The position numbers were made by a program, and so were the translations under genes. The notes beneath the pieces are model-generated. The model had not been told where the DNA came from. It saw only the letters and a list, made by a program, of their open reading frames with translations, and searched no databases. Positions 42,340 to 53,030 of a stretch of DNA of 64,000 nucleotides are shown piece by piece; the first letter of the stretch is position 1, and each line of letters starts with the position of its first letter. This DNA is from Rachicladosporium sp. CCFEE 5018 (lineage: Eukaryota > Ascomycota > Dothideomycetes > Cladosporiales > Cladosporiaceae): the NCBI GenBank assembly GCA_002077045.2, contig KZ111158.1:550210-614209 (forward strand), given 5' to 3'.

Positions 42340-44670
42340 AACTCCAATGGCCTATTGTACGAGTTCTTCTAGAAGAAACAACAGAAAGCACGCATCAACC
42401 GCACATGGTTCGCCTAGACATCGAACCAGAATACTGGGGCGATCGAGAGTCTGTCAAGGCAGCATTATCATCGTGGTTGAATGGCCGTTACCGAGCTGTC
42501 GGAACGTCGGATCCAGAAGTGTAATGACAATGAGTGTGCTGTGAGGTGTATTCCAGTGGTTCCGGTGTGTATTGGTCAAACCATCAGCGCCTCGCGAAAG
42601 CAAATGATCGTTGGTGGGAAGTGGTGGACAAAACGTCAGCAGTGGGCCGGTGCGCGGTGGAGAGGAGAAGCGTTGACGATCACAAAGATGTGGGCGAGGT
42701 TGTGGAGTGCGTGCGGGCACTACGGCTAGATGAGCCACAGAAATTTGGGGGGGTCAATCACTGCGATTCGCTTGCAAGATTGTGTTGTACATTCATGCTG
42801 ACCGTCATGGTCGATATTCTGGGGAGATTGATGCAGGAGAGTATACTGCGTGCGTTGACACGAGTTATGATCGTGGCCCCGAGAGCTTGAGGCTACTGCG
42901 TAATGCAACGACCATCACAGGTTGGCCATCAGACAGAACTCTCGAGGCAATACTTTCCACTGCCAAGGCATGCACGAATGGTGATCATGGCCAATCATAG
43001 AAAGGTTGAGTCGAACACTGCACGCGCGCACAGACAACACTCAAGGGAAAGGCGTTGCCTGCGAGTGGTGGTACGATCTGGCGGAAGACGGCGGTGGCTT
43101 CAGTCCGTTGAGATTGCCTTCAACATGACATTTGGCAGGGTCTCTGAGCACTCTTCACCACAAGTGGACGATGTGAGCCCTCGTCAATCACTCTAGAGGC
43201 ACGACTTATCGGTACGTACCCAGCTCCGCGATCATCTTCATTTCACTACCCCAGCAATCGCCCGCAGTAGCTCGACACGATGGCGCAAGTGATGCGCACC
43301 ACGCTCTGCGACGGCTGTGGCGTGAAGGTAGCCGCAAGAAGGGTCTGCTCGCACGACACCAAACCACCAAACAGTTGCACGCTGTCTACCTCATCTAGAT
43401 TCCTGTTGGAGTACGACCACGAGGTCTGCCTCGAGTCTTCGAGAGACATGTCTCACACGACTCGAAACCCTAGTCCTGCGCTATTGGCTGCTGCATGTCT
43501 CTCACAATCAGTGCCACAGAACTGGTGGGGAGACACCCTGCACCGCGGGCGCTAGAGCTACGGCATGCAGGTTCGCGAGACAATGCAATCAATTTTTGAA
43601 GCTGCTTGACAGAAGTCTGAGGAGATGTGGTCCCTGGACCTCACCAAACTGTATCGAATTATTCAGGCACTCGCGCATGTACATAGGTACGATGGCATAT
43701 ACATCAGGCCTGTACAGTGGAACCAGGATCGGCATACAGCTATTGTAATATCAGAAGAACGAAACGATACCGATCCACCGTCTCATGCAATGGTGCGCAC
43801 AGTACTCAGCACGCATCAAAGATCGCCCGCTAGCATGTGAGGAGCGGAGCTGCTGTGCGACGCCGACGGAAATGCGCCCCGCGTACCAAAGACGATGCTG
43901 AAATCGAACGCTGAGAGAGCGATTCTTGAACATGCACCGTGCAGATAGCGAGATAGCAGGATAGTAGTACCATTGGCGGTGGTTTCGGGCGTATCATACC
44001 GAAGATCTGCGATTTCGTGGTAACAGGACGGTGTGTATCTACTCAAGTAAGAACATCTATTTGCACACCCAACATGACTAGTTCATGGTTACAGACACTG
44101 CATCTGGACTCTGATTGCGTGTGCTATCCTTGGCTGATGGTGGGAGCCTTGACTCGAGTTTCGGGCCGTCACGGCCAGAACTCCGTCTACATATCATTAT
44201 ACTACCCCAAAGCAGTACTGAGGCGCATGCTAAGCCACTCCGCTGGCCCAGTAGGCGTCATTATCAGTCCAGCAGACGATCAATTCAGCTGTGCTGACGT
44301 CTGATTGAGCGAAGACTGGGCGATCTGAGTGCGCGTGGCTGATGAAGATAGCACCCAAGGCACGCGCAGCACGGGACATCGTGGCGGTGAATGTACCCTT
44401 TCGAGAGGGTTGCGGCTGCTATTTGGCATAGATCGTAAGGCTGTCACTGTAACTCTTGCAGTGTCCGCGACGCGCAATCAGCGTCGCGGATTTGACGATC
44501 GTCACTGCGGACGTGGCGTGATTTTCGAGCTAGCCCCAGGGAGACTGAGCTCATGAGAGTGAGCGACGTATCCTCATCGGTGTTGTGCCGGTCTTTGAGC
44601 ACACGCTTGAACGCGGCGAGAATCCTGCTGGTATGCTGGCCTGTTGATGATAAGACGCCTTGCGTTTTGC
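42340..44670. other. 2.3 kb gene-poor stretch, copy 2
   Basis: Same content as 9995-12155 up to 44500, then 170 unique bases leading to the stop of Cwf18. No convincing gene. It includes the hairpin at 44464-44490. The kinase promoter should lie next to 42340. Confidence 0.5.
44464..44490. repeat. Perfect 10-bp GC-rich hairpin, copy 2
   Basis: Same inverted repeat (10-bp arms, 7-base loop) as at 12119-12145, here in uninterrupted sequence about 180 bp downstream of the Cwf18 stop. Confidence 0.8.
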
Positions 44671-45342
44671 TCAGCTCGCGTCTAGCAGGAGTGCCTCGTC
44701 TTCCTCCAGCTCCCGCCGCGCTTCATCCTCGTCCTCACGCTCGCGGATGTTTGTAGCTTCGACCAGTGTACTCCCTTCGATCCCAGCTGCTTCAGCATCG
44801 CCTCCCACAGCACCACTATTCCCATTTGCTCCCACAACCTGCTCCTTCGCAGCCACCCGCTGCTTCTCAATCCTCTCCCTCACCATTCTCGCAATCGCAT
44901 TGTCCGTCCTCACATTCAGCACCTCCATCTTCCTGTCCAGATCCCTTTTCAAATCCCAGTTCGGCTTCTTGGGCTGCAGCTTGAACAAATCCAGTGGCTT
45001 ATCTGCTGCTGCATCTGCTTCTGCTTGCTGCTTCGTCTCTTCTGCTAGTCGTGCTGCTTTCACTTCGAGCGTTTCTTGTCCTTCATGGGGTGCAGTCTCG
45101 AAACCGAGGCGGGGACCTTTGGTTTCGGGATCATAGTTTCGGCCGGATACGTAGCGTGAGGTGTCGTCTTCTGCTGGAGCGGCATAGGCGGCATCATCGG
45201 CTAGCGAAGGTGCTGCCGTATCGTCCTGATCATGTCGAGGATCGTCGCTTGGGGGTGCTTGTTTGCGCTTCAGGGATTTGAGCTGCGCGAGACGGGCCTT
45301 GCGGTCTTGTGCCGCTGCGCCCAACGCTGCTACCGAGGCCAT
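44671..45342 (-). CDS. cwf18: Cwf18 pre-mRNA splicing factor (CCDC12 family)
   Basis: Component of the Prp19/CDC5-associated spliceosome. ATG 45342 (MASVAALGAAAQDRKARLAQLKSLKRKQ) is chosen because the family starts with this Ala-rich then basic helix; the open frame extends further upstream without family similarity. The product has 223 residues. The diagnostic stretches are YVSGRNYDPETKGPRLGFE, VKAARLAEETKQQA, LDLFKLQPKKPNWDLKRDLDRKM and RTDNAIARMVRERIEKQR, followed by an acidic coiled tail. It is somewhat longer than fission yeast Cwf18 because of linkers rich in Gly, Ala and Glu. Its 5' end is 225 bp from the start of the divergent PPR-type gene, so the two may share a promoter. Confidence 0.9.
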   Translation of the reverse strand: MASVAALGAAAQDRKARLAQLKSLKRKQAPPSDDPRHDQDDTAAPSLADDAAYAAPAEDDTSRYVSGRNYDPETKGPRLGFETAPHEGQETLEVKAARLAEETKQQAEADAAADKPLDLFKLQPKKPNWDLKRDLDRKMEVLNVRTDNAIARMVRERIEKQRVAAKEQVVGANGNSGAVGGDAEAAGIEGSTLVEATNIREREDEDEARRELEEDEALLLDAS

Positions 45343-45567
45343 GGTAATCGCGAGGGAACGCTCGTGTGTCGGGAGTAAAGCGCACGGAGAGGCGTATGAT
45401 CTTAGCTGCAGCTTTGCTGGCGCCGGAAATACTTCGGGGACATGGATAAAGTCTAAATCCAGCCGCGGACTTGCCAAATCCATTCCCGTTCAAGATCCAA
45501 AACTCGAGAATGTGCATCGGCCAAAGACAGGAAGCGCTCCCTTGCATTGCACCGCCAATGTTCGCCT

Positions 45568-48357
45568 ATGCAGCAATGCCTTAGTCCGCGATCGCTGTCT
45601 GCTAGCCTTCGGGGTGTTCTCAGATCGCTGGGAACCACAGGGCCAGACACCCTCCATGCAAGATACCCCTCGCCGAAGACATGGCGGGCATACAGCGTCC
45701 AGACTGAGGCGCAGCGTCTTGAGAGCGCGGCAGCATGGCTCGACGCTGCTCGCGAGGTTCCCAAGATAGGTGGGCGGAAGGCTGTCAAAGCAGAGAAGGC
45801 AAGACTTGAGGAGCAGGCTGATGATTTCGATTTCATATTGGATGGCTATGAGGCAGTGGCTGAAGCTCCCAAGCGAGTGGCGACGCCGAAGCAGAAAGGT
45901 GCACTAGCCTCACAGTACTCTCCACCCAAGGAGCCGGAGACTAAAGAGCTACGAATCACGCCCAGCGGAGGGCAGCGTAAGCGTACCGCGAAGCCTGACC
46001 TGGCAGTGCCACCTTGCAAGTCGAGAGACGGCCTCCAGAGCACAGCTGTACCGTGGCGATCCGACTCGAAAGCCATCGACACTCCAGGCTCACAACCAGC
46101 CTCGCGACCTGCCCTTCGAAGACAGCGAGCAGCGCAAACGCCTGCACCTGATACGCCCGAAGCACACCAAGACGATGCACTGTCTTCGGTGCTCAAAGCA
46201 CAGCGCAATCTGTCTCTAGGCTACAGGTGGGGACGTGTCAAGCAGGTTCTGCTGCAGTCATCCCACCCCTTTGTCAGTCCCCTCAGCCGGGTATGGCACG
46301 CCAACTTCGCTCGGGTGATGGGCCCCTACGACAAGCAGCTCGGTCACGGCCACAAGAGCACGAACATTGTCCCACTGCTGAATGTGCATACCGCCGAGTG
46401 GGTGGAGAACATTATCGGGCATATCGAAGCAGGCAATCCTCTCGATCTTGACAGATTAGCTGAGGTTCACGCCACGGACAAGCAAGTCATCTGGTCCAAC
46501 TGTGCACTGTGGCTGATGGCTTATCAGCCAAGCGCGGTCGGTGATTTTCTCCAACGCACGTGCAGCGACGGCAGTCTCCCCTCTCACTGGATCGTCGACA
46601 GTCTCACCTTCGCCTCTCATCAAGCCATTGTTTTGGCCCCTAAAGAACGCCTTGCACCAGTGACCGAGCTTGCGAAGGCATTCCTAGCGTTCGCGAATCG
46701 TGACAATGCCGTTCGCGTTGCTCTTGGAGGAGACCTCTTGAGCCATTTGTTGCACTACTGTAGCAGGGATCAAGTACCTGCCATTTTCCAATCCCTCAAG
46801 ACCGGCAACTTCCGGGTACCAAAGGCCAACTTCCTCCATGTGGCTGTACAGCTGGCCAAGACAAATCACTTCGATCAGGGCATCGAAGCGCTGCTGGAAG
46901 CACATCACGCTGGTGTGCGAGTCGATTCCGTCGCTTTCAGGAAGGTCTGCGCTTTGATGTTCCGCCAGGCTATGCAGCAGCCTGGAGGTCTCCGAGTCTG
47001 TCTTCGCTTAGTGGATAATCTGGTCAAGATTGGCTTACGACTCACGACCCGGCTCTGCAACATCCTGATGTTGAATGCAATTGAGGCCGGCGACATCAGG
47101 ACGGCGCACACGATACACAAGTCCCTCGTGACTCACGACCAGGAAGCGGATGTGTACACGTACGCTTTGCTACTCAAAGCATGCAAGCAAGATCTCGGCG
47201 ATGTCGAGACCTTGAACAACGTTGTCCGGAGCGCCATCACAGATCCGAACATCGTCAGGAACTCGGTTCTCGCGACAGAGATCCTCCACTGCCTGGTCCT
47301 GCATCACACGCAACAGAACACCGAAACCGCTTGGTCAATGATCTGCCAAGCATACCGCCAGCTCTTCGACCCAATACCACTCGAAGAACTTGGCCTCTCG
47401 ATCTCAAACGCCACGCCCGACTACGAGTCCACCACCGAACCCATGCCCGCCCCCAATCAAGCAATAGGTATAATGCTCTCAGCCTATCTGCAACTCCACT
47501 CCAAGCGCCACGCTCCCACTCCAAACGCCCACGCCATTTACAAAGCCTACCAAACCTTCTACTGCGACCGCATCCCGCCCTTCACAACCCTCGCACATGA
47601 CGACTACCTCGCCAACGCCTTCCTCTCAGCCTTCACAATGTCCAAACGCACGCTCATCCACGGCGCAGAAATGATCAAAGACATGCAGCGCGCTGCCGCC
47701 CACTCCCCACCAATCGGCACAGCGCCCACGGTGCAGACTTGGAGCATCTTCCTTCGCGGCTTCACCTACCACGGACAGACGAAGCTTGCCGAGCAAGTCC
47801 TTACGTACATGACTTCGAAGGGTATGAAGCCCAGCCAAGCGACCTGGAACACCTTAGCACAAGGTTACGCGCACGATCAAGACGTTGAGGGGCTTGTGGA
47901 AGCGGTGTCGAGGGCTGAAGATAGTGGGTGGGTGTGGGACGAGTGGACCTCACGGGGTTTGAGGAAGTTGATACCTGGAAGGCTGAGGTCGTTTGAGGAG
48001 AGATTTGCGGCGAGTCGGAGGGTGAAGATTGATTTTTCGGAGGAGATTAGGAGTGAGCTTGAGGAAAGACTCAGCAAGGCTGGAGAGCAAGGAGCGAGTG
48101 GCCCGACCATGTACTGGCCGACGCTTGGCGAGACGGTCCCTGAATCTGATACGAGGAGTGAGGCTAGGCATGTGGATGATCATGAGCGTGTGGAAGCTCG
48201 CATGGAGGAGCAAGCGAGCAGACCTGGAGAGGAGGTCGACGGTCCGGTCAAGTGTAGGCCCACTACTTTTGATGACACGGTCTATGACCCTGAGAGAAGG
48301 AGCGAATCTGGAGACGTGGACCACGCAGGGCCTGGGGCTGTCATGGGTGCTCACTAG
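45568..48357 (+). CDS. Pentatricopeptide-repeat-type mitochondrial protein
   Basis: A single exon of 929 residues from ATG 45568. The N terminus (MQQCLSPRSLSASLRGVLRS) is basic, hydroxylated and free of acid residues, as in mitochondrial presequences. The middle and C-terminal parts form a helical array; recognisable PPR-like units include LTTRLCNILMLNAIEAGDIRTAHTIH, DVYTYALLLKACKQ, and VQTWSIFLRGFTYHGQTKLAEQVLTYM followed by SKGMKPSQATWNTLAQGYA. Such proteins bind organellar RNA and act in processing, stability or translation of mitochondrial transcripts; which transcript is unknown. The C-terminal 90 residues are low-complexity and charged, downstream of the last repeat. It is divergent from the Cwf18 gene. 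Confidence 0.82.
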   Translation: MQQCLSPRSLSASLRGVLRSLGTTGPDTLHARYPSPKTWRAYSVQTEAQRLESAAAWLDAAREVPKIGGRKAVKAEKARLEEQADDFDFILDGYEAVAEAPKRVATPKQKGALASQYSPPKEPETKELRITPSGGQRKRTAKPDLAVPPCKSRDGLQSTAVPWRSDSKAIDTPGSQPASRPALRRQRAAQTPAPDTPEAHQDDALSSVLKAQRNLSLGYRWGRVKQVLLQSSHPFVSPLSRVWHANFARVMGPYDKQLGHGHKSTNIVPLLNVHTAEWVENIIGHIEAGNPLDLDRLAEVHATDKQVIWSNCALWLMAYQPSAVGDFLQRTCSDGSLPSHWIVDSLTFASHQAIVLAPKERLAPVTELAKAFLAFANRDNAVRVALGGDLLSHLLHYCSRDQVPAIFQSLKTGNFRVPKANFLHVAVQLAKTNHFDQGIEALLEAHHAGVRVDSVAFRKVCALMFRQAMQQPGGLRVCLRLVDNLVKIGLRLTTRLCNILMLNAIEAGDIRTAHTIHKSLVTHDQEADVYTYALLLKACKQDLGDVETLNNVVRSAITDPNIVRNSVLATEILHCLVLHHTQQNTETAWSMICQAYRQLFDPIPLEELGLSISNATPDYESTTEPMPAPNQAIGIMLSAYLQLHSKRHAPTPNAHAIYKAYQTFYCDRIPPFTTLAHDDYLANAFLSAFTMSKRTLIHGAEMIKDMQRAAAHSPPIGTAPTVQTWSIFLRGFTYHGQTKLAEQVLTYMTSKGMKPSQATWNTLAQGYAHDQDVEGLVEAVSRAEDSGWVWDEWTSRGLRKLIPGRLRSFEERFAASRRVKIDFSEEIRSELEERLSKAGEQGASGPTMYWPTLGETVPESDTRSEARHVDDHERVEARMEEQASRPGEEVDGPVKCRPTTFDDTVYDPERRSESGDVDHAGPGAVMGAH

Positions 48358-48799
48358 CCTCCGGGCAAGTGGGCATTCTTGCCGTACAACGTCTGTACAT
48401 ACTCAAGATCATTCCATTCGGCTCGATGTTCTAAGATCTGTGCACCTAGTTCTCACAGTGCCTCCTCTGCTGAAGTTGTTGGAACGCAGGGACGCACTTA
48501 TCTGCGTCTACGATTGCTTCATTCGTCTGCGCAGGTGGCGCGCACATCCACCTCGAGTCCCGACAGCATCGTGCAAAGCTCCATTCGGCGCTAGTGGGTG
48601 TGGTCTGCATGCGCAGTAGAAGCTACAGTTGTTTTACTGCCCAAGCATGATGGTGATGACCGATATCACACTAGCAGCTTATTGTGTGTGGATGTCAGAT
48701 CATAGGTGCAACTTCCTTGTTGCATCTTTGCATGTGCATCCCGGCCGTACCAGGCCCAGCATCATCCAGTAAGTCGTCACGCATAAATTCGTAAACCCA
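48358..48799. other. Convergent intergenic region
   Basis: About 440 bp between the PPR gene stop and the stop of the minus-strand gene at 48800. Expected to contain both 3' UTRs. Nothing else seen. Confidence 0.5.
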
Positions 48800-49738
48800 T
48801 CATCGTCGATGATACCCCTCCTCCTCCCTCTCATCTCTCTCCCTCTCGCGTTCCCTCTCCCCATCCACCGCCCGTGGCCCAACCATCCAATCCTCCATCG
48901 CCAGCCAAGAACTCCACGCCTTATCCGCAGCATCCATCTCCTCCCTCTTACTATCAGTCAAAGGTTTCATGAACGGCACCGTCTCATCGACCCCACCCTC
49001 CTGACTTCCCCCATCATACTGCTTCTTGCACGTCCGCCAGCCGCCGTGTTTCGCAGCGAACAGGTAATTCCGCCGCTCGCACTCGACGTGAGGGAGGATG
49101 CCGCGCGCGTAGTCGTCGCCGAAGAAGCCGTGCAGGATGGGGGGTTTGTCGAAACCGGTTACGACTAGGCGGCGGATGTAGGGGACTAGGGAGATGAAGA
49201 TTGGTGGGTCTCGTGGCCCGCCGTTTCGGGGGCCGGATCTGCTGCTTGGCGAGCTGACACCGGCACCATTGGCGGTTCCTCGAGGGAGGGCGGAGGTGAA
49301 TGTGAATTGATTCGCAGAGGAGTGGGAGCTAGATGCGCCGTTGCTTGCGGGGTTTGAGGAGGGAATAGGCGTTGTAAGCCATTGGTGGGGGAGTTTGATG
49401 TTTATCAATGCGCAGAGTGCTTGCGTACCGGGTTCGTGCTGTGCGTAGTCCAGGAAATAACGTTGGCAGCATTGGTATGCTGGATGCCAGTCCAGGACAT
49501 CGAAGGAGGAGTCGCCAGTCAAGGGCGCGGACTCCTCCGGGGCGCTGCTGTCCATGAGCATCGAGTACGGCTGCTGCTTGTAGTGTGACTGCTGGTTCTG
49601 AGGCCTGTAGGACGACGATGACGGCCACCCAGCGTTGTATTGCGAGACGGGAGGGTATGGATTGACCTGAGGATATGGATGGGAGGGCCCACCGTGCGCG
49701 CGAAAAGGTGGCAGACGCATGTCATGCATCTTGTCCAT
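48800..49738 (-). CDS. Conserved fungal protein of unknown function
   Basis: A single exon of 312 residues from ATG 49738 (MDKMHDMRLPPF). Residues 1-75 are Pro/Tyr/Gln/Ser-rich and likely disordered. Conserved-looking blocks are DWHPAYQCCQRYFLDYAQHE (about 84-103), ALCALINIKLPHQW, PPIFISLVPYIRRLVVTGFD, LHGFFGDDYARGILPHVECE and KAWSSWLAMEDWMVGPRA. The C terminus is an Arg/Glu-repeat tail. The look is of a widespread filamentous-ascomycete family that databases sometimes label 'Ilp is an apoptosis inhibitor'; I recall that label only vaguely and claim no function. No signal peptide or membrane segment is seen. Divergent from the aldo-keto reductase gene across 745 bp. Confidence 0.75.
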   Translation of the reverse strand: MDKMHDMRLPPFRAHGGPSHPYPQVNPYPPVSQYNAGWPSSSSYRPQNQQSHYKQQPYSMLMDSSAPEESAPLTGDSSFDVLDWHPAYQCCQRYFLDYAQHEPGTQALCALINIKLPHQWLTTPIPSSNPASNGASSSHSSANQFTFTSALPRGTANGAGVSSPSSRSGPRNGGPRDPPIFISLVPYIRRLVVTGFDKPPILHGFFGDDYARGILPHVECERRNYLFAAKHGGWRTCKKQYDGGSQEGGVDETVPFMKPLTDSKREEMDAADKAWSSWLAMEDWMVGPRAVDGERERERERDEREEEGYHRR

Positions 49739-50483
49739 GATGGCGGCGGGTGCAGAGGACGGGCCAGGCCAATGCTCTCTGCACAGCAGCGAATTAGAGC
49801 GACGGAGAGGAGGGCATCAGGTGGGGCCGGTAGTGTGTGCGAGGTGAGGGATCTGCAGATCTGGCGAATTCACGTGGGCTTCTGGTGGGGGAAAGTGAGA
49901 TCCCAATGAGATCCCGATCAGATCTGGTGTCTTGCATTTGGAGCTCACGATCGAATGTTGATGAGTCCATTTTGCGAGGCATCTGATGTGTGAGAGTGGT
50001 ACATATCGTCGTCTGTGGTTCTTGACCTCGAGTAAGCCGATCTCGCCGTCCAGACGAACTTTTTGGTGCGCAGCGTTCTTTCCAAAGTCGAGTTACGCCG
50101 AAATCATTCACTTCGAGTGACGATAACTAGCGCGCGTCAAGATCGCACCAGTGAGCAGCTCCGCAGGCTGTGAGGCACTCCAGGCTTGGGATCAATCGCT
50201 CTGCGTGTACCGTCATGACTGATCCCTTCTTCAATCGACGCGGTTTCGCATTGAATTCTCCGAAGCCACTTATCGCCAATCGCAGTGACACCGGCATCGT
50301 GGGGCGCGCTCATATGCGTTGAGTGTGGCGATGTGCGCACGCAGACCACGATCATTTCGCACGAATGCAACGTCATAATGTCGAATGCGTTGTCGTTAGA
50401 TACTGCAGGGGTTAGGTATCGTCGTCGACATCCCTATTCTCTCATCTCCATTTTCCCATCGTACAGGTTGCCCGTTCCCACTC
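49739..50483. other. Divergent intergenic region
   Basis: 745 bp between two divergently oriented genes, so likely a bidirectional promoter region; no specific site assigned. Confidence 0.5.
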
Positions 50484-51465
50484 ATGCTCAGGAAGATGGC
50501 GAACCAGACATACTCCCTCGCCTCGCGAGTCAAGCTCAACAATGGTCTCTTAATGCCACACATTCACCTTGGAGTCTATCTCATGTCTGGAGGAGAAGCA
50601 TCGAAAGCAGTCACCTACGCTCTCGAAGCCGGCTACCGCGCCGTAGATTCAGCGCAAATGTATCACAACGAGAAGCAAGTGGGCAAGTCTATTTTGAGCT
50701 TTCTCGATGCACATCCAGAGGTGAAGAGGGAAGACATACACTATACCACGAAGCTTGCGAGCAACTCTGACTACGACACCGCGAGGAAGAGTATCACGAA
50801 GAGCGTGAAGGAGTGTGGGCTGGGGTACATCGATCTCTTCCTGCTGCACAGCCCTTACGGAGGGAAGCGAGCTCGCCTCGAAAGCTGGAAGGCTGTAGAG
50901 GATGCGGTCGAGGCTGGTGAGGTCAAGATCGGAGGCGTGTCAAACTACGGCGAGAAGCATGTATGTCTCTCGAGCCTGCATCGAGTGTGGAGTAGGCAAT
51001 ATACTAACGTCCAGGCAGCTCGAGGAGCTCCTCGCATCCACCCCGAGATTAAAGCCAGCGGTCAACCAGATCGAAGTCCACCCTTTCAATACCCGCACAA
51101 AGCTGACGTCTTACTGCCAATCCCATAACATCTTGGTCGAAGCCTACGCACCCTTGGCTCGCGCATACAAAATGAAGGATCCGACTATCCTGGCCCTCGC
51201 GAAGAAGTACGGCTGTACGTCTGCTCAGCTCATGGTAAGATGGAGTCTGCAGCATGGGTATGCGCCGTTGCCGAAGAGTGTGAATAAGAGTAGGATCGAG
51301 GAAAATGCGAAGATTGAGGGGTTTGTGATTGAGGAAGTGGATATGCAGAAGATGGATGATTTGGATGAGTATCTCGTCACTGGTAAGCAAGGCTTCCAAC
51401 TTCCGTGTGATTGGGCAACTCGTTAATCGTGACATGCAGACTGGGATCCTGTCGACGCGCCTTAA
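50484..51465 (+). CDS. Aldo-keto reductase
   Basis: NADPH-dependent carbonyl reductase of the AKR superfamily with three exons: 50484-50960, 51019-51382, 51440-51465. Intron 1 (58 nt; GTATGT, ACTAAC, GGCAG) and intron 2 (57 nt; GTAAGC, TGCAG) are both needed to keep frame. The product has 288 residues from ATG 50484; ATG 50496 (MANQTYSL) is an alternative four codons in. The catalytic tetrad is visible: Asp in AVDSAQMY, Tyr in the same block, Lys in YTTKLAS, His in LFLLHSP. The coenzyme part includes GVSNYGEKHLEELL, NQIEVHPF, VEAYAPLARA and LPKSVNKSRIEENA. It ends in DWDPVDAP. The length is typical of small fungal AKRs (GCY1/YPR1 type). The substrate cannot be predicted. Confidence 0.92.
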
Positions 51466-52037
51466 GTGAGATTAAATTGGTCATCAAGGATTTTACATTC
51501 ACGCCAAGGCTAGACGACTACCCACGTTAGGCTACGTGCGCGAGCTGAGAGCTTCAACTCCTATCGCCGAATGCTATGGCCGACGACCCATGGCACTGCG
51601 CATCGCAGCAATGTGCAGTGAATCTGCTGAAATGGTCTGTGATACAGTCAGCACAGTCGACCCACTGGACTGGGCTCAGTCTTACTAATCAGGCTGTTAT
51701 CTGCACCGAACGGAGGCTGATTTGAAGGCCGCTCCCGTGGCTTTGTCGAACGGTCAAACCTGGCCGGTCTACGAGTAGATGCTCGCTGGATTAGCTCGTT
51801 GGCGGACTATTCTCGCTGCCTGCCGAGCAATGCTCGGCTGGAGGATGTTGGAGCGCGTCATGTGCTTAACAATGCATAGGCTCCAGTCGTCGATGCAACT
51901 CAGCGAGCTGGGTATTCTGGGTGAGTTCATATAAGGATCTGTAGCCTTTCAAACTAGTGAGCAAGTATTATCTTACCTTGTCCCATCTGTCCACCGCCCA
52001 AAGTACCCACCTCATCAACCCCCTTCCATTCCCAATC
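51466..52037. other. Intergenic region
   Basis: About 570 bp between the aldo-keto reductase and the SDR gene, both on the plus strand. A pyrimidine-rich tract precedes the SDR ATG. No other feature seen. Confidence 0.5.
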
Positions 52038-53030
52038 ATGGCCGCCGCAGCAATCCTCTCCCCTCCCCGCAAGAATCCGCCCATGACCTCAGCTGGTGCC
52101 TTCGACCTCACAGTCCCCGAGTACCGTCCAGCAGAGATCAAGACCTACCACAAAGCCACCTACCCTCGTCTCGCGCCCGAGAAGTCCGGTTTCAAGGGCG
52201 AGGGTAAGACCGTCCTCGTTACAGCCGGCGCTACAGGAATCGGCTACAGCATCGCCGAGTCCTTCGCCAAAGCCGGCATAGCCCACTTGGTGATCATCCA
52301 GCGCCGGCAGGAAGTCCTCGACGAAGCGAAGGCGGCGTTGTCAAAGCAGTTCCCGAAGCTGAAGATCACGACCTACGCTGCGTCCGTGACAGACTATCCA
52401 AAGGTCTCCGCCATCCTGAAAGAAGTCGGACACATCGACGTCTTAATCCCCAACGCCGCCGCAACCCACCCCATGGTCCCAACCAAAGACCTCTCCACCG
52501 CAGACCTGGACAACGTCTTCGCCACAAACGTCACTTCGCCGCACTTCATGATCAGCGAGTACCTCAAGCTGCCACACACCGGTCCCAAAACGGTGATCTA
52601 TGTGTCAAGTGCCGCGGCGCAGTTCAGCATGGCTACGAACTCCATCTATGGAGCGAGTAAAGCTGCGGCCAATGCGCTGATCACGCAGTTTGCGAGGGAT
52701 GCGGCGGAGAGCGATGTTGTTGTGCAGACGTATCATCCGGGGGCTATTGCTACGCCTTTGTCAAAGGCGGCGGGGATTCCGGATGGGATGTTGGAATTTG
52801 AGGATGGTGAGTGTTGAAGGGCCTTTGTACTTGTTGCGAAGTGAGAGACAAGCTGACTTTGAGTCGCAGTGCGTCTTCCTGGCGACTTTGCCGTTTGGCT
52901 CGCGAGCCCTGAGGCCGTCTTTCTGTCTGGCCGCTTTGTGTGGGCACAATGGGACGTGGACGATCTTCTGAGCTTGAAGGGGAGGACTGAGAAGGATGAT
53001 TACTTCTTGACGCAGAGTATCGTTTTCTAG
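52038..53030 (+). CDS. Short-chain dehydrogenase/reductase (SDR)
   Basis: Two exons (52038-52806, 52870-53030) with a 63-nt intron (GTGAGT, GCTGACT branch, CGCAG) give 309 residues from ATG 52038 (MAAAAILSPPRKN). The cofactor loop is VTAGATGIG (about 64-71), followed by FAKAGIAHLVIIQRR, whose Arg pair after the second strand suggests NADP. The NNAG-type motif reads PNAAA, the active-site Ser is in YVSSAAAQ, and YGASK holds the Tyr/Lys pair. PGAIATPLSKAAG is the usual post-catalytic loop. The second exon (VRLPGDFAVWLASPEAVFLSGRFVWAQWDVDDLL) is the classic SDR C terminus. No targeting signal is obvious. The substrate is unknown; adjacency to an aldo-keto reductase gene may reflect a shared carbonyl-reduction role but could be chance. 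Confidence 0.92.

Larger units (their letters stand above)
32345..44500 (+). repeat. Large direct duplication, copy 2 (continuous)
   Basis: Counterpart of bases 1-12155. It has one extra T at 41940 relative to copy 1 and is embedded in gap-free sequence, with the CrpA-like gene on the left and Cwf18 on the right. Since copy 1 stops at a gap, 44500 is only the last base that can be compared and is not necessarily a biological border. Confidence 0.97.
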
